DNA of 64,000 nt from Alteromonas stellipolaris (GTDB lineage: Bacteria > Pseudomonadota > Gammaproteobacteria > Enterobacterales > Alteromonadaceae). The stretch covers positions 930,001 through 994,000 of the forward strand of contig NZ_CP013926.1 in NCBI RefSeq assembly GCF_001562115.1, in the 5' to 3' direction. Below the pieces are notes generated by a model. It was given only the letters and a program-made list of their open reading frames with translations. It searched no databases and was not told the origin of the DNA. Shown in pieces: positions 47,586 through 57,304 of this stretch. Made by a program: the position numbers and the translations under genes. The stretch's first letter is position 1. The number at the start of each line of letters is the position of its first letter.

Positions 47586-48596
47586 ATGGTAAACATTGCC
47601 ATAAACGGGTTTGGTCGTATTGGTCGTAACGTATTGCGCGCGCTTTATGAAAGCGGGCGCAATAGCCACTTCAACGTGGTTGCGATTAATGATGTGGCTA
47701 AGCCAGAAGGTATAGCTCACTTATTGAAATACGATACCGCCCATGGGCGGTTCGGTTTTGATGTGACATTAGAAAACGAAACACTTAACGTGGCAGGCGA
47801 TGCTATTCGCTTGTTAGCACAGCCTGATATCAACTTACTGCCTTGGCGAGAAATTGGGGTGGATATTGTACTGGAATGTACAGGTAAGTTTGATGATAGG
47901 GCATCAGGTCAATCGCATATTAATGCGGGGGCAGGTAAAGTGCTCTTCTCTTCTCCGGGTTCCCCCGATTTAGACAATACCGTGATTTTTGGTACCAACG
48001 ACGACACGCTAAAAGCGGAGCATAAGTTGGTGTCTAATGGGTCGTGCACAACCAACTGCATTGTGCCGGTTATTCAGGCGCTAGACGCAGCCTTTGGGGT
48101 TGAAAGCGGTACGATTACGACTATTCACGCTTCTATGCACGATCAGCAAGTTATCGATGCTTACCACCCAGATTTACGCCGTACTCGCGCAGCCAGTCAG
48201 TCTATTATTCCAGTAGACACACGGTTAGCCGCGGGAATAGAACGTATTTTGCCTAAATTTGCAGGTAAATTTGAAGCTATTGCGGTACGGGTGCCAACCA
48301 TTAATGTTACTGCAATGGATTTAAGTGTAACCTTAAGTACGCAAGTAACCATTGCTGACGTTAATCATGCATTGAAGCGAGTGAAAGCAGGGCGATTGCA
48401 GGGTATTTTAGATTACACTGAAGAGCCGTTGGTTTCTGTTGATTTCAATCACGATCCCCACTCTTGTATAGTGGATGGTACCCAAACCCGAGTAAGTCAC
48501 AAACAACTGGTAAAAACGCTGGTGTGGTGTGACAACGAATGGGGTTTCGCAAACAGAATGCTCGACACCGCGCAAGCAATGTATGACGCAAGCTAA
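47586..48596 (+). CDS. epd: D-erythrose-4-phosphate dehydrogenase
   Basis: GAPDH-fold enzyme (336 residues) that oxidises erythrose-4-phosphate on the pathway to pyridoxal phosphate. The NAD-binding motif [10 protein letters not shown] is at the N-terminus and the catalytic cysteine is in [10 protein letters not shown] near residue 154. Epd rather than GapA is indicated by [12 protein letters not shown] and by [19 protein letters not shown], which are diagnostic of Epd. It is between tkt and pgk. A strong hairpin separates it from pgk. Confidence 0.95.
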   Translation: MVNIAINGFGRIGRNVLRALYESGRNSHFNVVAINDVAKPEGIAHLLKYDTAHGRFGFDVTLENETLNVAGDAIRLLAQPDINLLPWREIGVDIVLECTGKFDDRASGQSHINAGAGKVLFSSPGSPDLDNTVIFGTNDDTLKAEHKLVSNGSCTTNCIVPVIQALDAAFGVESGTITTIHASMHDQQVIDAYHPDLRRTRAASQSIIPVDTRLAAGIERILPKFAGKFEAIAVRVPTINVTAMDLSVTLSTQVTIADVNHALKRVKAGRLQGILDYTEEPLVSVDFNHDPHSCIVDGTQTRVSHKQLVKTLVWCDNEWGFANRMLDTAQAMYDAS

Positions 48597-48607
48597 TTAA
48601 GAATTTT

Positions 48608-48640
48608 GCTGCCAAGGTTGGTAGCGCCAGCCTTGGCAGC
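48608..48640 (+). other. Intercistronic hairpin between epd and pgk
   Basis: GCTGCCAAGG and CCTTGGCAGC form a perfect 10-base stem around a 13-base loop, followed by only three T. It may be a weak terminator, a processing site or a stabiliser that lets pgk be expressed above epd. Confidence 0.6.
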
Positions 48641-48673
48641 TTTCACAGTTATTCGATTAACAAGGGAAAGACA

Positions 48674-49849
48674 ATGGCAATTCCAAGTATGAGTGATTTG
48701 GCCTTAAACGGTCAGCGCGTATTAATTAGACAAGACTTAAACGTGCCAGTAAAAGATGGCGTAGTGACCTCTGATGCGCGTATTAAAGCTTCGATCCCTA
48801 CTATTAAAGCCGCACTAGATGCTGGTGCTGCGGTAATGGTAATGTCGCATTTAGGCCGCCCTACAGAAGGCGAGCCAGCGGAAGAATTCTCACTTCAGCC
48901 TGTTGTGAATTATTTGAACGACGTGTTGGACGTACCGGTTACCCTAGAAAAAGACTATTTGGACGGTGTTGATGTAGCACCAGGTTCTTTGGTTGTTCTA
49001 GAAAACGTGCGCTTTAATGAAGGCGAGAAAAGCGACGACGAAACCCTATCAAAGCAATATGCCGCCCTTTGCGATATCTTCGTAATGGACGCATTTGGCA
49101 CCGCGCACCGCGCACAAGCTTCTACCCACGGTGTGGCAAAATTTGCCACTAAAGCGTGTGCAGGCCCACTTCTTGCGGCAGAGCTAGATGCACTAGGCAA
49201 AGCATTAGATAATCCTAAACGTCCAATGGTAGCCATTGTAGGCGGGTCTAAAGTATCAACTAAGCTTACTGTACTTAAAACCTTAGCTGAAAAAGTTGAC
49301 CAACTTATTGTTGGCGGCGGTATTGCCAATACATTTATTGCCGCGCAAGGTCATAATGTAGGTAAGTCTTTGGTTGAAATGGACTTAACTGAGCAAGCGA
49401 AGCAGTTAATGAGCGATGCAGTCGCCAATGGCGGGAATATTCCAGTGCCTACCGATGTAGTAGTGGGTAAAGCCTTCGATGAAAATACAGAAGCAACTCT
49501 TAAAGCCGTTAGTGATGTCGCTGACGATGATATGATTTTTGATATCGGCCCAGATTCATCAAAAGCCCTTGAAAGCATTATTAAAAATGCGGGTACTATT
49601 GTATGGAATGGCCCAGTAGGTGTATTTGAATTTGAACAGTTCAGTGCAGGTACAAAGGCCTTAGCCGAGGCTATTGCTGATAGCGATGCGTTCTCAATTG
49701 CAGGTGGTGGTGATACACTGGCAGCAGTAGATAAATATGAAATCGCTGATAAGATATCTTATATCTCTACAGGTGGTGGAGCATTTCTAGAGTTTTTAGA
49801 AGGCAAAACATTACCTGCAGTAGCCATGCTAGAAGAAAAAAACAAATAA
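48674..49849 (+). CDS. pgk: Phosphoglycerate kinase
   Basis: Glycolytic kinase producing ATP from 1,3-bisphosphoglycerate; 391 residues. The N-terminal substrate motif RQDLNVP with HLGRP near 55, and the C-terminal nucleotide motif [11 protein letters not shown] near 350 are present. An AAGGGAAAG site precedes the start. It is in line with epd and fba. Confidence 0.97.
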   Translation: MAIPSMSDLALNGQRVLIRQDLNVPVKDGVVTSDARIKASIPTIKAALDAGAAVMVMSHLGRPTEGEPAEEFSLQPVVNYLNDVLDVPVTLEKDYLDGVDVAPGSLVVLENVRFNEGEKSDDETLSKQYAALCDIFVMDAFGTAHRAQASTHGVAKFATKACAGPLLAAELDALGKALDNPKRPMVAIVGGSKVSTKLTVLKTLAEKVDQLIVGGGIANTFIAAQGHNVGKSLVEMDLTEQAKQLMSDAVANGGNIPVPTDVVVGKAFDENTEATLKAVSDVADDDMIFDIGPDSSKALESIIKNAGTIVWNGPVGVFEFEQFSAGTKALAEAIADSDAFSIAGGGDTLAAVDKYEIADKISYISTGGGAFLEFLEGKTLPAVAMLEEKNK

Positions 49850-49971
49850 AATTAGCAGACTACTAAAAAATCGATTCCGATTTTCGCCGGCGATACATTG
49901 AAGTACGTCGGCATATAACGATAAACCCTACACCTGTTCTTAGAGCAGTATTATAAAAAAGGAGTGTTGCA

Positions 49972-50871
49972 ATGGCATCACAAGCACAGCAGGCCATGCT
50001 AGATAAACTTAAAACGCAAGTTGGTTTTATTGCAGCTTTGGATCAAAGCGGCGGTAGTACACCAAAAGCGCTACGTTTATATGGCATTGAAGAGTCAGAA
50101 TACAGTTCTGACGAAGAAATGTTTAACCTTGTTCACCAAATGCGTACACGTATTATCACCAGCACCCCTTTCAGTGGCGAGCGGGTTTTAGGCGCTATTT
50201 TATTTGAAAATACCCTAGACCGTGAAATTGAAGGCATGTCTACTGCGCACTATCTGTGGCAGAAGAAGCGCGTTATTCCTTTCTTGAAAGTGGATAAAGG
50301 GCTTGTTGAAGAGAGCAACGGTGTACAGGTGATGAAGCCGATAGTTGGTCTAGATGCGTTACTGGCTAAAGCCGTTGCCCAAGATGTTTTTGGTACTAAG
50401 ATGCGTTCAGTGGTAAAACTGGCAAATCATCAAGGTATCAAAGATGTAGTAGAGCAGCAGTTTGAAGTAGGTAAGCAAATTATCGCAGCAGGTTTAGTGC
50501 CTATCATTGAGCCTGAAGTGGATATTCATAGTCCTCAAAAAGCGGAAGCAGAAGCACTGCTTAAACTTGAAATTCTTACTCAGCTTAATTTGTTGAGCGA
50601 AGGCCAAGAAGTGATGTTAAAGCTAACACTGCCTAATGAAGCTAACTTCTATAAAGAGCTTGTTGATCATCCTCGTGTACTTAAAGTGGTAGCGTTGTCT
50701 GGCGGTTACAACCGTGAAGAAGCCAATGCGAAGCTTTCAGAAAACCAAGGCATTATCGCAAGTTTCTCAAGAGCGCTAACTGAAGGTGTTTCTGACAAAC
50801 AGTCTGATGACGAGTTTGCAGCTACACTAGATGGTGCGATTGAAGGTATTTACCAAGCTTCAAAAGCATAA
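49972..50871 (+). CDS. Class I fructose-bisphosphate aldolase
   Basis: Schiff-base aldolase of 299 residues, of the bacterial class I type found for example in staphylococci. The N-terminal motif [16 protein letters not shown] spans 19-34. Lys217 in EVMLKLTLP is the Schiff-base lysine, and [13 protein letters not shown] is the phosphate-binding loop. It occupies the place where E. coli has the metal-dependent class II fbaA, after pgk. An AAGGAG site precedes the start and a terminator follows. Confidence 0.93.
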   Translation: MASQAQQAMLDKLKTQVGFIAALDQSGGSTPKALRLYGIEESEYSSDEEMFNLVHQMRTRIITSTPFSGERVLGAILFENTLDREIEGMSTAHYLWQKKRVIPFLKVDKGLVEESNGVQVMKPIVGLDALLAKAVAQDVFGTKMRSVVKLANHQGIKDVVEQQFEVGKQIIAAGLVPIIEPEVDIHSPQKAEAEALLKLEILTQLNLLSEGQEVMLKLTLPNEANFYKELVDHPRVLKVVALSGGYNREEANAKLSENQGIIASFSRALTEGVSDKQSDDEFAATLDGAIEGIYQASKA

Positions 50872-50885
50872 GCTTTATTATTGAA

Positions 50886-50911
50886 AGGGGCGCTGAGAGC
50901 GCCCTTTTTTG
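50886..50911 (+). terminator. Terminator after the aldolase gene
   Basis: GGGCGCT-GAG-AGCGCCC hairpin followed by six T; it ends the tkt-epd-pgk-fba run. Confidence 0.88.
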
Positions 50912-51026
50912 TTAGCTATCTCCATCCCCCCCTAATTGGTTAAAAATCACACCAAAACTACCCCAAATTCATCTTACAACCAGGTTTACTCACCGTTTAT
51001 TTTTAAAACAGATGATTTATTCCGTA

Positions 51027-51271
51027 ATACCAGTCCGCATAGATAATTACCCTCTCAGCGAGACTTAAAATGTTCGTAATCGCGGCGTGTTACCACAGGT
51101 ATAGTGGTTCTACATCAAGGTAACATTAAACTCGCCCTTCGGGAAGGTCTGGCAAGCTTCCTAGCTTCATTCTGGAAATTTGAAAGGGAACAGCCATTCC
51201 TGTATTCCCACGCTTTGCTAGGAAACTTGCCAGCGCCTTCTGAGTGGGCGATTATCTATGCGGATTGGTAT
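51027..51271. mobile_element. MITE-like element, about 245 bp
   Basis: Terminal inverted repeats of 32 bases (51027-51058 and 51240-51271) match at 28 positions, around the shared core TCCGCATAGATAAT. Inside, a second inverted pair (51149-51165 and 51217-51233, 16 of 17 matching) gives a long hairpin. There is no transposase; a 62-codon frame inside is a by-product. It lies between the aldolase terminator and the S9 peptidase start, probably within the latter's promoter region. Target-site duplication is not clear. The rest of the 437-base gap shows nothing else. Confidence 0.75.
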
Positions 51272-51308
51272 AGGATAAAGAAACACCAATAAAAATATCA
51301 GGGGTATC

Positions 51309-53429
51309 ATGTTTTCAACTCAAATTGTAAGTTGTCAGCGAAGACGAGGTAGACGAGATTTTCGTGTTACAACAGGTTTAACCGTATTCTTTCTATGTAT
51401 CTGTGCAGGCCTTTCATCATTCTCGTACGCTGATGATGTGAAGGAAGATACTGATAATGATATGTTTTTTCAATCTGAAGATATATTCGATTTAGAGTAC
51501 GTGAGTGATGTACGGGTATCGCCCAATGGTAAACAAATCGCCTACGTTCGTCGTTCTAATGACATTATGACAGACAGCACACGCTCGAACATTTGGCTGG
51601 CGTCAGTGGATGGAAAGTCTCATCGCCCATTATTATCATCTAAGAAAAGTTACTATTCTCCAAGGTGGTCGCCAGATGGTAAGCGGCTCGCCTATTTGTC
51701 TAATGAAGAGGGCAAACCTCAGCTTTATGTGCGTTGGATGGATACGGGGCAAACGGCGCTAATCACCAATGTTACGTCATCCCTTGGCAATATCACCTGG
51801 TCTCCTAACGGTAAACATATCGCATTTACCATGAGTGTGGATGTTGAAGAAAAGCCCCTAAAAGTTAATTTGCCTAAGAAGCCAAAAGGCGCAAAGTGGG
51901 CGCCTAAATTTGAGTACATTACCAAAGCGCGTTATCAAGCTGACGGTAAGGGAATTTTAGAACCTGCTTATACGCATATATTTATTGTTTCAACTGATGG
52001 TGGCACGGCTCGGCAACTCACCTCTGGTAACTATCATCATAGGGGAGGTTTAAGCTTCTCTCCTGATTCGCAAAAAATATTCTTTGCGGCTAATCGCAGC
52101 GATAACTGGGAATATGAGCCGGTGGAATCCGATATCTTTACGGTAAATATGCAAGGTGTTATTGAGCAGCTTACCGACTTTAAAGGTACGGAGTCCGCTC
52201 CGGTAGTATCACCGAATGGAAAGTATGTGGCGTATTCACGTCGTAGTGACGATAAAGTCATGTATAAAAACCGCTATTTATACATCATGAATGCAGATGG
52301 TACTGAGCACAAAAACCTTACCGCTGATATCGATAATTCGGTGTCTAACTTTCAGTGGAAAGGTAACAAGAGTATCTACTTTCAGCAATCGGTACGCGGC
52401 CTCGCTCAAGTTGATGTTGTTACGCTATCTGGCAAAGTTAAATCTGTTGCCAAAGGCTTAGGGGGCACTACGTTAGGGCGCCCTTATGTATTTGGTATGT
52501 ATCATGCTGCAGACAACGTAGTGGCTTATACCAAAGGGCGTACCGATCGCCCCGCAGATGTGTTTGTTACCACACGTAGCGAACAACAACTTACGTTTTT
52601 GAACGAAGATGCGCTAGGTCATAAGCAGCTTGGTGAAGTTAAAGAAATTATGTATCGCTCATCAATCGATGATGAGGAAATTCAAGGCTGGTATATCTTA
52701 CCGCCTGATTACGATGAAACTAAAAAATACCCGCTTATTCTAGAGATTCACGGTGGACCAAACTTGGCGTACGGGCCGGTGTTCACTGCCGAGCTACAGC
52801 GTATGGCAGCAGAGGGCTATATTGTATTTTATGATAACCATCGCGGTAGTACAGGATACGGCGAGCGCTTTGCACTGCTATTGCAAGGTAAGTACAGTTC
52901 TAAGTACGATTTTGCAGACCATATGTCTGGCGTTGATGCTCTTATTGATAGAGGGCTAGTCGACCCTGAAAAGCTCTTTATTACAGGCGGCTCTGCAGGA
53001 GGAATAGCATCAGCTTATGCTATAGGGTTAACCAACCGCTTTAAAGCGGCTGTTGTTGCTAAGCCGGTTATTAACTGGCTTTCAAAGGTACTTACTGCTG
53101 ACTCAGGGCTATATCAAATTCCTTTCCAGTTTCCCGCTAAACCATGGGAAAATATCGCGCATTACTGGCAGCGTTCGCCGCTTTCGTTAGTAGGAAATGT
53201 GACAACGCCAACCATGTTAATTACCGGCACAGAAGATAAGCGCACGCCTTCATCTGAAGCCGAGCAGTTTTACCAAGCGCTTAAGCTTCAAAAAGTGGAT
53301 ACGGTATTAGTGAAAGTGCCCGGCTCCCCCCATGGCATCGCTTCGAAACCTTCCCGAATGATAGGCAAGGTAGAGAATATATTGGCATGGTTTAAGAAGT
53401 ATTCCGCCGAGCACAATGACGAGCATTAA
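51309..53429 (+). CDS. S9-family (prolyl oligopeptidase-type) serine peptidase
   Basis: Secreted or periplasmic peptidase of 706 residues. A basic N-terminus and hydrophobic helix (about 21-41, ending SSFSYAD) form a signal peptide. A WD40/PD40-like beta-propeller covers about 60-430 with repeated SPNGK and SPDGK blades. The alpha/beta hydrolase domain carries Ser562 (GGSAGG), Asp643 (GTEDKRTP) and His675 (GSPHG). It resembles acylaminoacyl-peptidase/dipeptidyl-peptidase relatives of marine gammaproteobacteria. The substrate is unknown. It is monocistronic. Confidence 0.92.
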   Translation: MFSTQIVSCQRRRGRRDFRVTTGLTVFFLCICAGLSSFSYADDVKEDTDNDMFFQSEDIFDLEYVSDVRVSPNGKQIAYVRRSNDIMTDSTRSNIWLASVDGKSHRPLLSSKKSYYSPRWSPDGKRLAYLSNEEGKPQLYVRWMDTGQTALITNVTSSLGNITWSPNGKHIAFTMSVDVEEKPLKVNLPKKPKGAKWAPKFEYITKARYQADGKGILEPAYTHIFIVSTDGGTARQLTSGNYHHRGGLSFSPDSQKIFFAANRSDNWEYEPVESDIFTVNMQGVIEQLTDFKGTESAPVVSPNGKYVAYSRRSDDKVMYKNRYLYIMNADGTEHKNLTADIDNSVSNFQWKGNKSIYFQQSVRGLAQVDVVTLSGKVKSVAKGLGGTTLGRPYVFGMYHAADNVVAYTKGRTDRPADVFVTTRSEQQLTFLNEDALGHKQLGEVKEIMYRSSIDDEEIQGWYILPPDYDETKKYPLILEIHGGPNLAYGPVFTAELQRMAAEGYIVFYDNHRGSTGYGERFALLLQGKYSSKYDFADHMSGVDALIDRGLVDPEKLFITGGSAGGIASAYAIGLTNRFKAAVVAKPVINWLSKVLTADSGLYQIPFQFPAKPWENIAHYWQRSPLSLVGNVTTPTMLITGTEDKRTPSSEAEQFYQALKLQKVDTVLVKVPGSPHGIASKPSRMIGKVENILAWFKKYSAEHNDEH

Positions 53430-53468
53430 TTGATTGCACGCTTTTGTAAAACCTAAAGCGTAAAACGC

Positions 53469-53496
53469 AAAAAGGGAGCATTAATGCTCCCTTTTT
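53469..53496. terminator. Bidirectional terminator between the S9 peptidase gene and ppx
   Basis: AAAAAGGGAGCATTAATGCTCCCTTTTT is a perfect palindrome with T-runs on both strands, between two convergent genes. Confidence 0.87.
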
Positions 53497-53542
53497 ATTC
53501 TTCGCAAACCGGCTTATTTGACAAAGATTATTTAAACGGGGT

Positions 53543-55087
53543 TTACTTAATAGAAAGCGTTAAGTCTAACGCTTTCCAATAGGCACTTTCTCGAACCAAG
53601 TCGGCTGCCAGAATAGGCTTTTCTTCCAACCAATCTTTAGGAAAAGTAAGGCTTAAGCCGCTCTTATCTACATCAATTTCTAGATTGGGCAAGAAGCCCT
53701 CTTGGCGTTTAATATTAAGCAACGCGCCAATGCGCAACAAGGCGATAAGCTTTTTAACCGCAGCTAAATCATACAAATTAAAATTAGGAAGGTCGTTAGC
53801 CCGTACTTTCTTTCTATGAAAGCGTACTAGGGTTGCCAATAATTCCTGTTGTTCTTGCGTAAAGCCAGGCATATCAACGTTAGCCAGAATATAGGCACTG
53901 TGGCGCTGTACACCCCGAGAGTTAATTTGAATACCCACTTCATGCAACAACGCCGCCCAACCCAGCATACTTTTGAAATCGTGATGTTTAAGTTTCCATG
54001 CCTTTTCAGCATGACTAAAGAGGTTAAGTGACGTGTTAAGCACAAGCGTGGCTTGTGCGGTATCAACATCGTAGCGAGTGGCCAAGCTGCTGGCAGTTCT
54101 GCCTCGTATATCGGCATGATGCAGCTCATCTTCCATCTGGTAAATCACCCCTTCACGCAAGGCGGCAGGGGAATAAACTAAGGTATCTATTTCTAGGGCT
54201 TTAAATACTGCAATTAAAATAGCCAAGCCGCCAGCAATAACCACGCGTCTATCTTCGGTTAAGTCCGGGTAGCTAAGCTTGTCGATATGGCCTGCACTAA
54301 TAAACTGCTTCATTAGGTTACGTAGGCTTTTAAGCGTAACGGGTATATCGTGATCGTTGGGCTTATCTTGTTGACACAGCGTAAACAAAGAGCGGATCGT
54401 GCCCGATGTACCAATACATTGCACCCAACCTAGCTTGCGGTACTTATCTTGAATAAATTCCAGTTCTTGTTCAGCAGCAGTAATCGCCAGCTCAAAAGAT
54501 TTGTTCTTTAAAGTCCCATCTGGGAAAAAGCGCTTGGTGTAGCTCACACAGCCCATTTGTAAGCTTCTACAAATAAGTGGGTTAAACCCTTCGCCAATGA
54601 CAAATTCTGTAGAGCCACCGCCAATATCTACCACCAGCTGCTGACCATCAGCATGGTTGGTATGTGCTACGCCAGAGTATATCAAACGGGCTTCTTCTAC
54701 CCCCGAAATAACTTCTACGGGGTAGGGCAGAATATCTTTTGCAGCATTAATGAAGTGGTGGGCGTTTTTTGCTTTGCGAAGCGTGTGGGTAGCGACAATA
54801 CGCACCGAGTCGGGTTCAAAACCACGCAGGCTTTCAGCCACAATACGGAGCATTTTTAAGCCGCGCTCCATGGCTTCGTCCGACAGAATATTATCGTCGT
54901 CTAAGCCTTCAGCCAATCGCACTTTTTGCTTAACTCGATGCAGAATTTGCACAGACCCAGCAACAATACGCGCTACCACAAGGTGAAAGCTATTCGAGCC
55001 AATATCTAACGCGGCTACCTTATTAACCTCACGGCTTTCAACGGTATCAAAAACAGATTCATGCTGAGTCATTTCATGCTGAGTCAT
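53543..55087 (-). CDS. ppx: Exopolyphosphatase
   Basis: Ppx/GppA-family enzyme (514 residues) that releases phosphate from polyphosphate ends. The actin-like ATPase fold carries ALDIGSNSFHL near residue 27 and the phosphate loop VVDIGGGSTEFV near residue 152; the helical C-terminal half contains HEVG and HSAYI of the HD-like part. It follows ppk1 by eight bases. The first five codons (MTQHE) are duplicated exactly, giving two possible starts, 55087 and 55072. Confidence 0.94.
   Translation of the reverse strand: MTQHEMTQHESVFDTVESREVNKVAALDIGSNSFHLVVARIVAGSVQILHRVKQKVRLAEGLDDDNILSDEAMERGLKMLRIVAESLRGFEPDSVRIVATHTLRKAKNAHHFINAAKDILPYPVEVISGVEEARLIYSGVAHTNHADGQQLVVDIGGGSTEFVIGEGFNPLICRSLQMGCVSYTKRFFPDGTLKNKSFELAITAAEQELEFIQDKYRKLGWVQCIGTSGTIRSLFTLCQQDKPNDHDIPVTLKSLRNLMKQFISAGHIDKLSYPDLTEDRRVVIAGGLAILIAVFKALEIDTLVYSPAALREGVIYQMEDELHHADIRGRTASSLATRYDVDTAQATLVLNTSLNLFSHAEKAWKLKHHDFKSMLGWAALLHEVGIQINSRGVQRHSAYILANVDMPGFTQEQQELLATLVRFHRKKVRANDLPNFNLYDLAAVKKLIALLRIGALLNIKRQEGFLPNLEIDVDKSGLSLTFPKDWLEEKPILAADLVRESAYWKALDLTLSIK
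55058..55087 (-). repeat. 15-bp tandem duplication at the ppx start
   Basis: The 15-bp unit TTCATGCTGAGTCAT (plus strand) occurs twice in a row, duplicating the start codon and the next four codons of ppx. Confidence 0.97.
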
Positions 55088-55095
55088 TTAGGGTT

Positions 55096-57177
55096 CTATT
55101 TTCCTGCTTCTTTTTCTTCTTCTTTCACAAGATAGTCGTAAATCTCTATCTGTGAACGTAATTTTTTACGATTGCCTCGGGCAACGTACTTGTTGCTTTG
55201 TTCCTTGTCAATCACTCTCGCTTTTAGCGTATCACGGAATTGTATGTCCATAATATCGACAATGCGCTGTTGCAGGTTTTTATCGTATATAGGGCAACCG
55301 ACTTCAATGCGATTATCCATGTTACGGGTCATCCAGTCAGCAGATGAAATAAACACTTTCCTCTCGCCGCCGCCTTCAAATACCATCACCCTAGGGTGCT
55401 CTAAGAACCTATCGACAATAGAAATAATCTCGATGTTTTCGCTAATACCTCTTAAGCCCGGTATTAACGAACACATACCACGTACAATGCCGCGAATTTT
55501 CACCCCAGCTTGGCTGGCACGATACAAGTCATCCATCAATTCATTATCAACAAGGTTATTAATCTTGAAGGTGATTTGCGCAGGGCGGCCTTCTTTCAAG
55601 TGTTGAATTTCTTGACGAATAAGCGACTGAATACGGGTTCTGGCGTTTAAGGGGGAAATCTGCAAATGCTGGAATTTATACCGGCGGAAAGGGTATTGAA
55701 TTAAATCGAACACGGCTACTGCTTCATTTGCTAACTCTTGGTTTCGCGTAAATAAGCTGTAATCGGTGTAGATTTTGGCGGTTTTTTCGTTGAAGTTCCC
55801 TGTGCCGAAATGCGCATAGTTAATCATCGCACCACGTTCTTCACGGGTGATCACGCAAAGCTTCGAGTGAATCTTTAATGTGGGCACGCCTAGAACCACG
55901 CGAATACCCGCATCAGTCATACGTTTCGACCACTCAATGTTGGCCTCTTCATCAAAACGGGCCCGAAGTTCAACGACTACGGTAACTTTCTTACCGTTAT
56001 CTACCGCATCAATTAGCGAGTTGATAATACGAGAGTTGCTGGCCACACGATAAATATTAATGCGGATAACTTTTACGCTAGGGTCGAAGGCCGCTTGACG
56101 TACAAATTCGGTAACATGTAGAAATCGGTGATACGGGTAGTACAGCAGAATGTCGTGGGCGGTAATGGCATCGAATACCGTATTGAATTTAGAAAAGGCA
56201 TTGCTGTCAATCGCCGGTAGTGGTGCGTGCTCTAAGTATTCGCGGCCCACATTTGGAAAACCAATGAAATCTTTAAAGTTACGATAGTGCCCCGCAGCAT
56301 GCATGGTATCGAGTTTAGTTATACGTAAACGCTTGCGTAAGTCCTGCATCATATCTTCAGGCATGTCGTTATCATAGATAACCCGAACAGGCTCGGCAAT
56401 TAAGCGCTGTTTCATGCTCTCAGACATTTTCTCAACATAACTTTCATCAATCTCGTCATTGATAGAGTACTCGGCGTCTCGAGTCATCTTGAATGAAAAC
56501 GACTCTACCTCGTCGAATTTCACAAAGCCGCGGAAGATGTCTTCTAAGCAAAGCTGAATCATGTCATCCAGCATAATAATATGTTTTTTCTTTCGGCTTT
56601 TTTCCGGCGGAATAAGCATAAAGCGAGACATGTCAGATGTAGGCACCTGAATAACCGCATAGCGAGTATTGCGGTCTTTACGGCGCAGGGCGACATACAA
56701 ATAGACAGATGTGCCATTTAGTCGGCTCAACAAATCCATCTTCTTATCAATAATAATAGGGGCAATATGGCGAAGCACCTTATTTACAAAGAAATTGCGC
56801 ACCCACTGCTTTTGATAGTCATTTAATTCATGCTTTCGCAAAATGTGAATATTGTAACGTGCAAGCGCTTTCAATACGTCTTTGTGGATATGGTCGAACT
56901 TGTCGGAAAGTTGTACTACTTTTTGCTGGATAATAGCCATTAACGCTGTTTGTTTTTCAGCTTCTTCTTCGTTGCCATCATTTTGGGCAATAGTAATTTG
57001 GCGCTTCACGTCAGCAGCACGAACACGATAAAATTCGTCAAGATTGTTGGAGTAAATACCTAAGAACCGAATACGTTCTACAACAGGGTTGTTCTTATCA
57101 GCAGCTTCCTGCAAAACCCTTTCGTTAAATGCTAGCCAGCTAAGCTCTTTGGGATAATATAATTCTGGGTTATCCAT
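55096..57177 (-). CDS. ppk1: Polyphosphate kinase 1
   Basis: Reversibly makes polyphosphate from ATP; 693 residues, close to E. coli Ppk (688). The N-terminal domain begins YYPKELSWLAFNERVL. The catalytic half has the autophosphorylated histidine in LKIHSKLCV and the second phospholipase-D-like histidine region with SSADWMTRNMDNR. It is the first gene of ppk1-ppx. A good Pho-box candidate lies 51-68 bases upstream. Confidence 0.97.
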   Translation of the reverse strand: MDNPELYYPKELSWLAFNERVLQEAADKNNPVVERIRFLGIYSNNLDEFYRVRAADVKRQITIAQNDGNEEEAEKQTALMAIIQQKVVQLSDKFDHIHKDVLKALARYNIHILRKHELNDYQKQWVRNFFVNKVLRHIAPIIIDKKMDLLSRLNGTSVYLYVALRRKDRNTRYAVIQVPTSDMSRFMLIPPEKSRKKKHIIMLDDMIQLCLEDIFRGFVKFDEVESFSFKMTRDAEYSINDEIDESYVEKMSESMKQRLIAEPVRVIYDNDMPEDMMQDLRKRLRITKLDTMHAAGHYRNFKDFIGFPNVGREYLEHAPLPAIDSNAFSKFNTVFDAITAHDILLYYPYHRFLHVTEFVRQAAFDPSVKVIRINIYRVASNSRIINSLIDAVDNGKKVTVVVELRARFDEEANIEWSKRMTDAGIRVVLGVPTLKIHSKLCVITREERGAMINYAHFGTGNFNEKTAKIYTDYSLFTRNQELANEAVAVFDLIQYPFRRYKFQHLQISPLNARTRIQSLIRQEIQHLKEGRPAQITFKINNLVDNELMDDLYRASQAGVKIRGIVRGMCSLIPGLRGISENIEIISIVDRFLEHPRVMVFEGGGERKVFISSADWMTRNMDNRIEVGCPIYDKNLQQRIVDIMDIQFRDTLKARVIDKEQSNKYVARGNRKKLRSQIEIYDYLVKEEEKEAGK

Positions 57178-57227
57178 AATTTATCGTTTTTTCACTTCTT
57201 AAAATGGCCAAAGACTGACATCAGTCA

Positions 57228-57245
57228 GTGACATTACTGTGACAA
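57228..57245 (-). promoter_or_regulatory. Candidate Pho box upstream of ppk1-ppx
   Basis: On the minus strand TTGTCAC-AGTA-ATGTCAC reproduces the two 7-bp repeats with 4-bp spacer of PhoB sites (consensus CTGTCAT). A third half site, ATGTCAG, follows six bases on. Orientation and distance suit the ppk1 promoter, though the -10 is not clear. Confidence 0.65.
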
Positions 57246-57304
57246 CCCTTAGATATAATAGGGTTAATTCGTAGTCCTTTACCTCAACGAGGTGGTTCTA
57301 AACC

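Noticed and set aside
51104..51292. Open frame of 62 codons inside the inverted-repeat element
   Set aside because: It is formed by the element's own repeats, including the right terminal repeat, and shows no protein motif; I treat it as a by-product of the MITE.
57253..57258. Perfect TATAAT on the plus strand
   Set aside because: There is no plus-strand gene downstream (gcvR is on the minus strand) and no matching -35, so it is probably chance in an AT-rich stretch.
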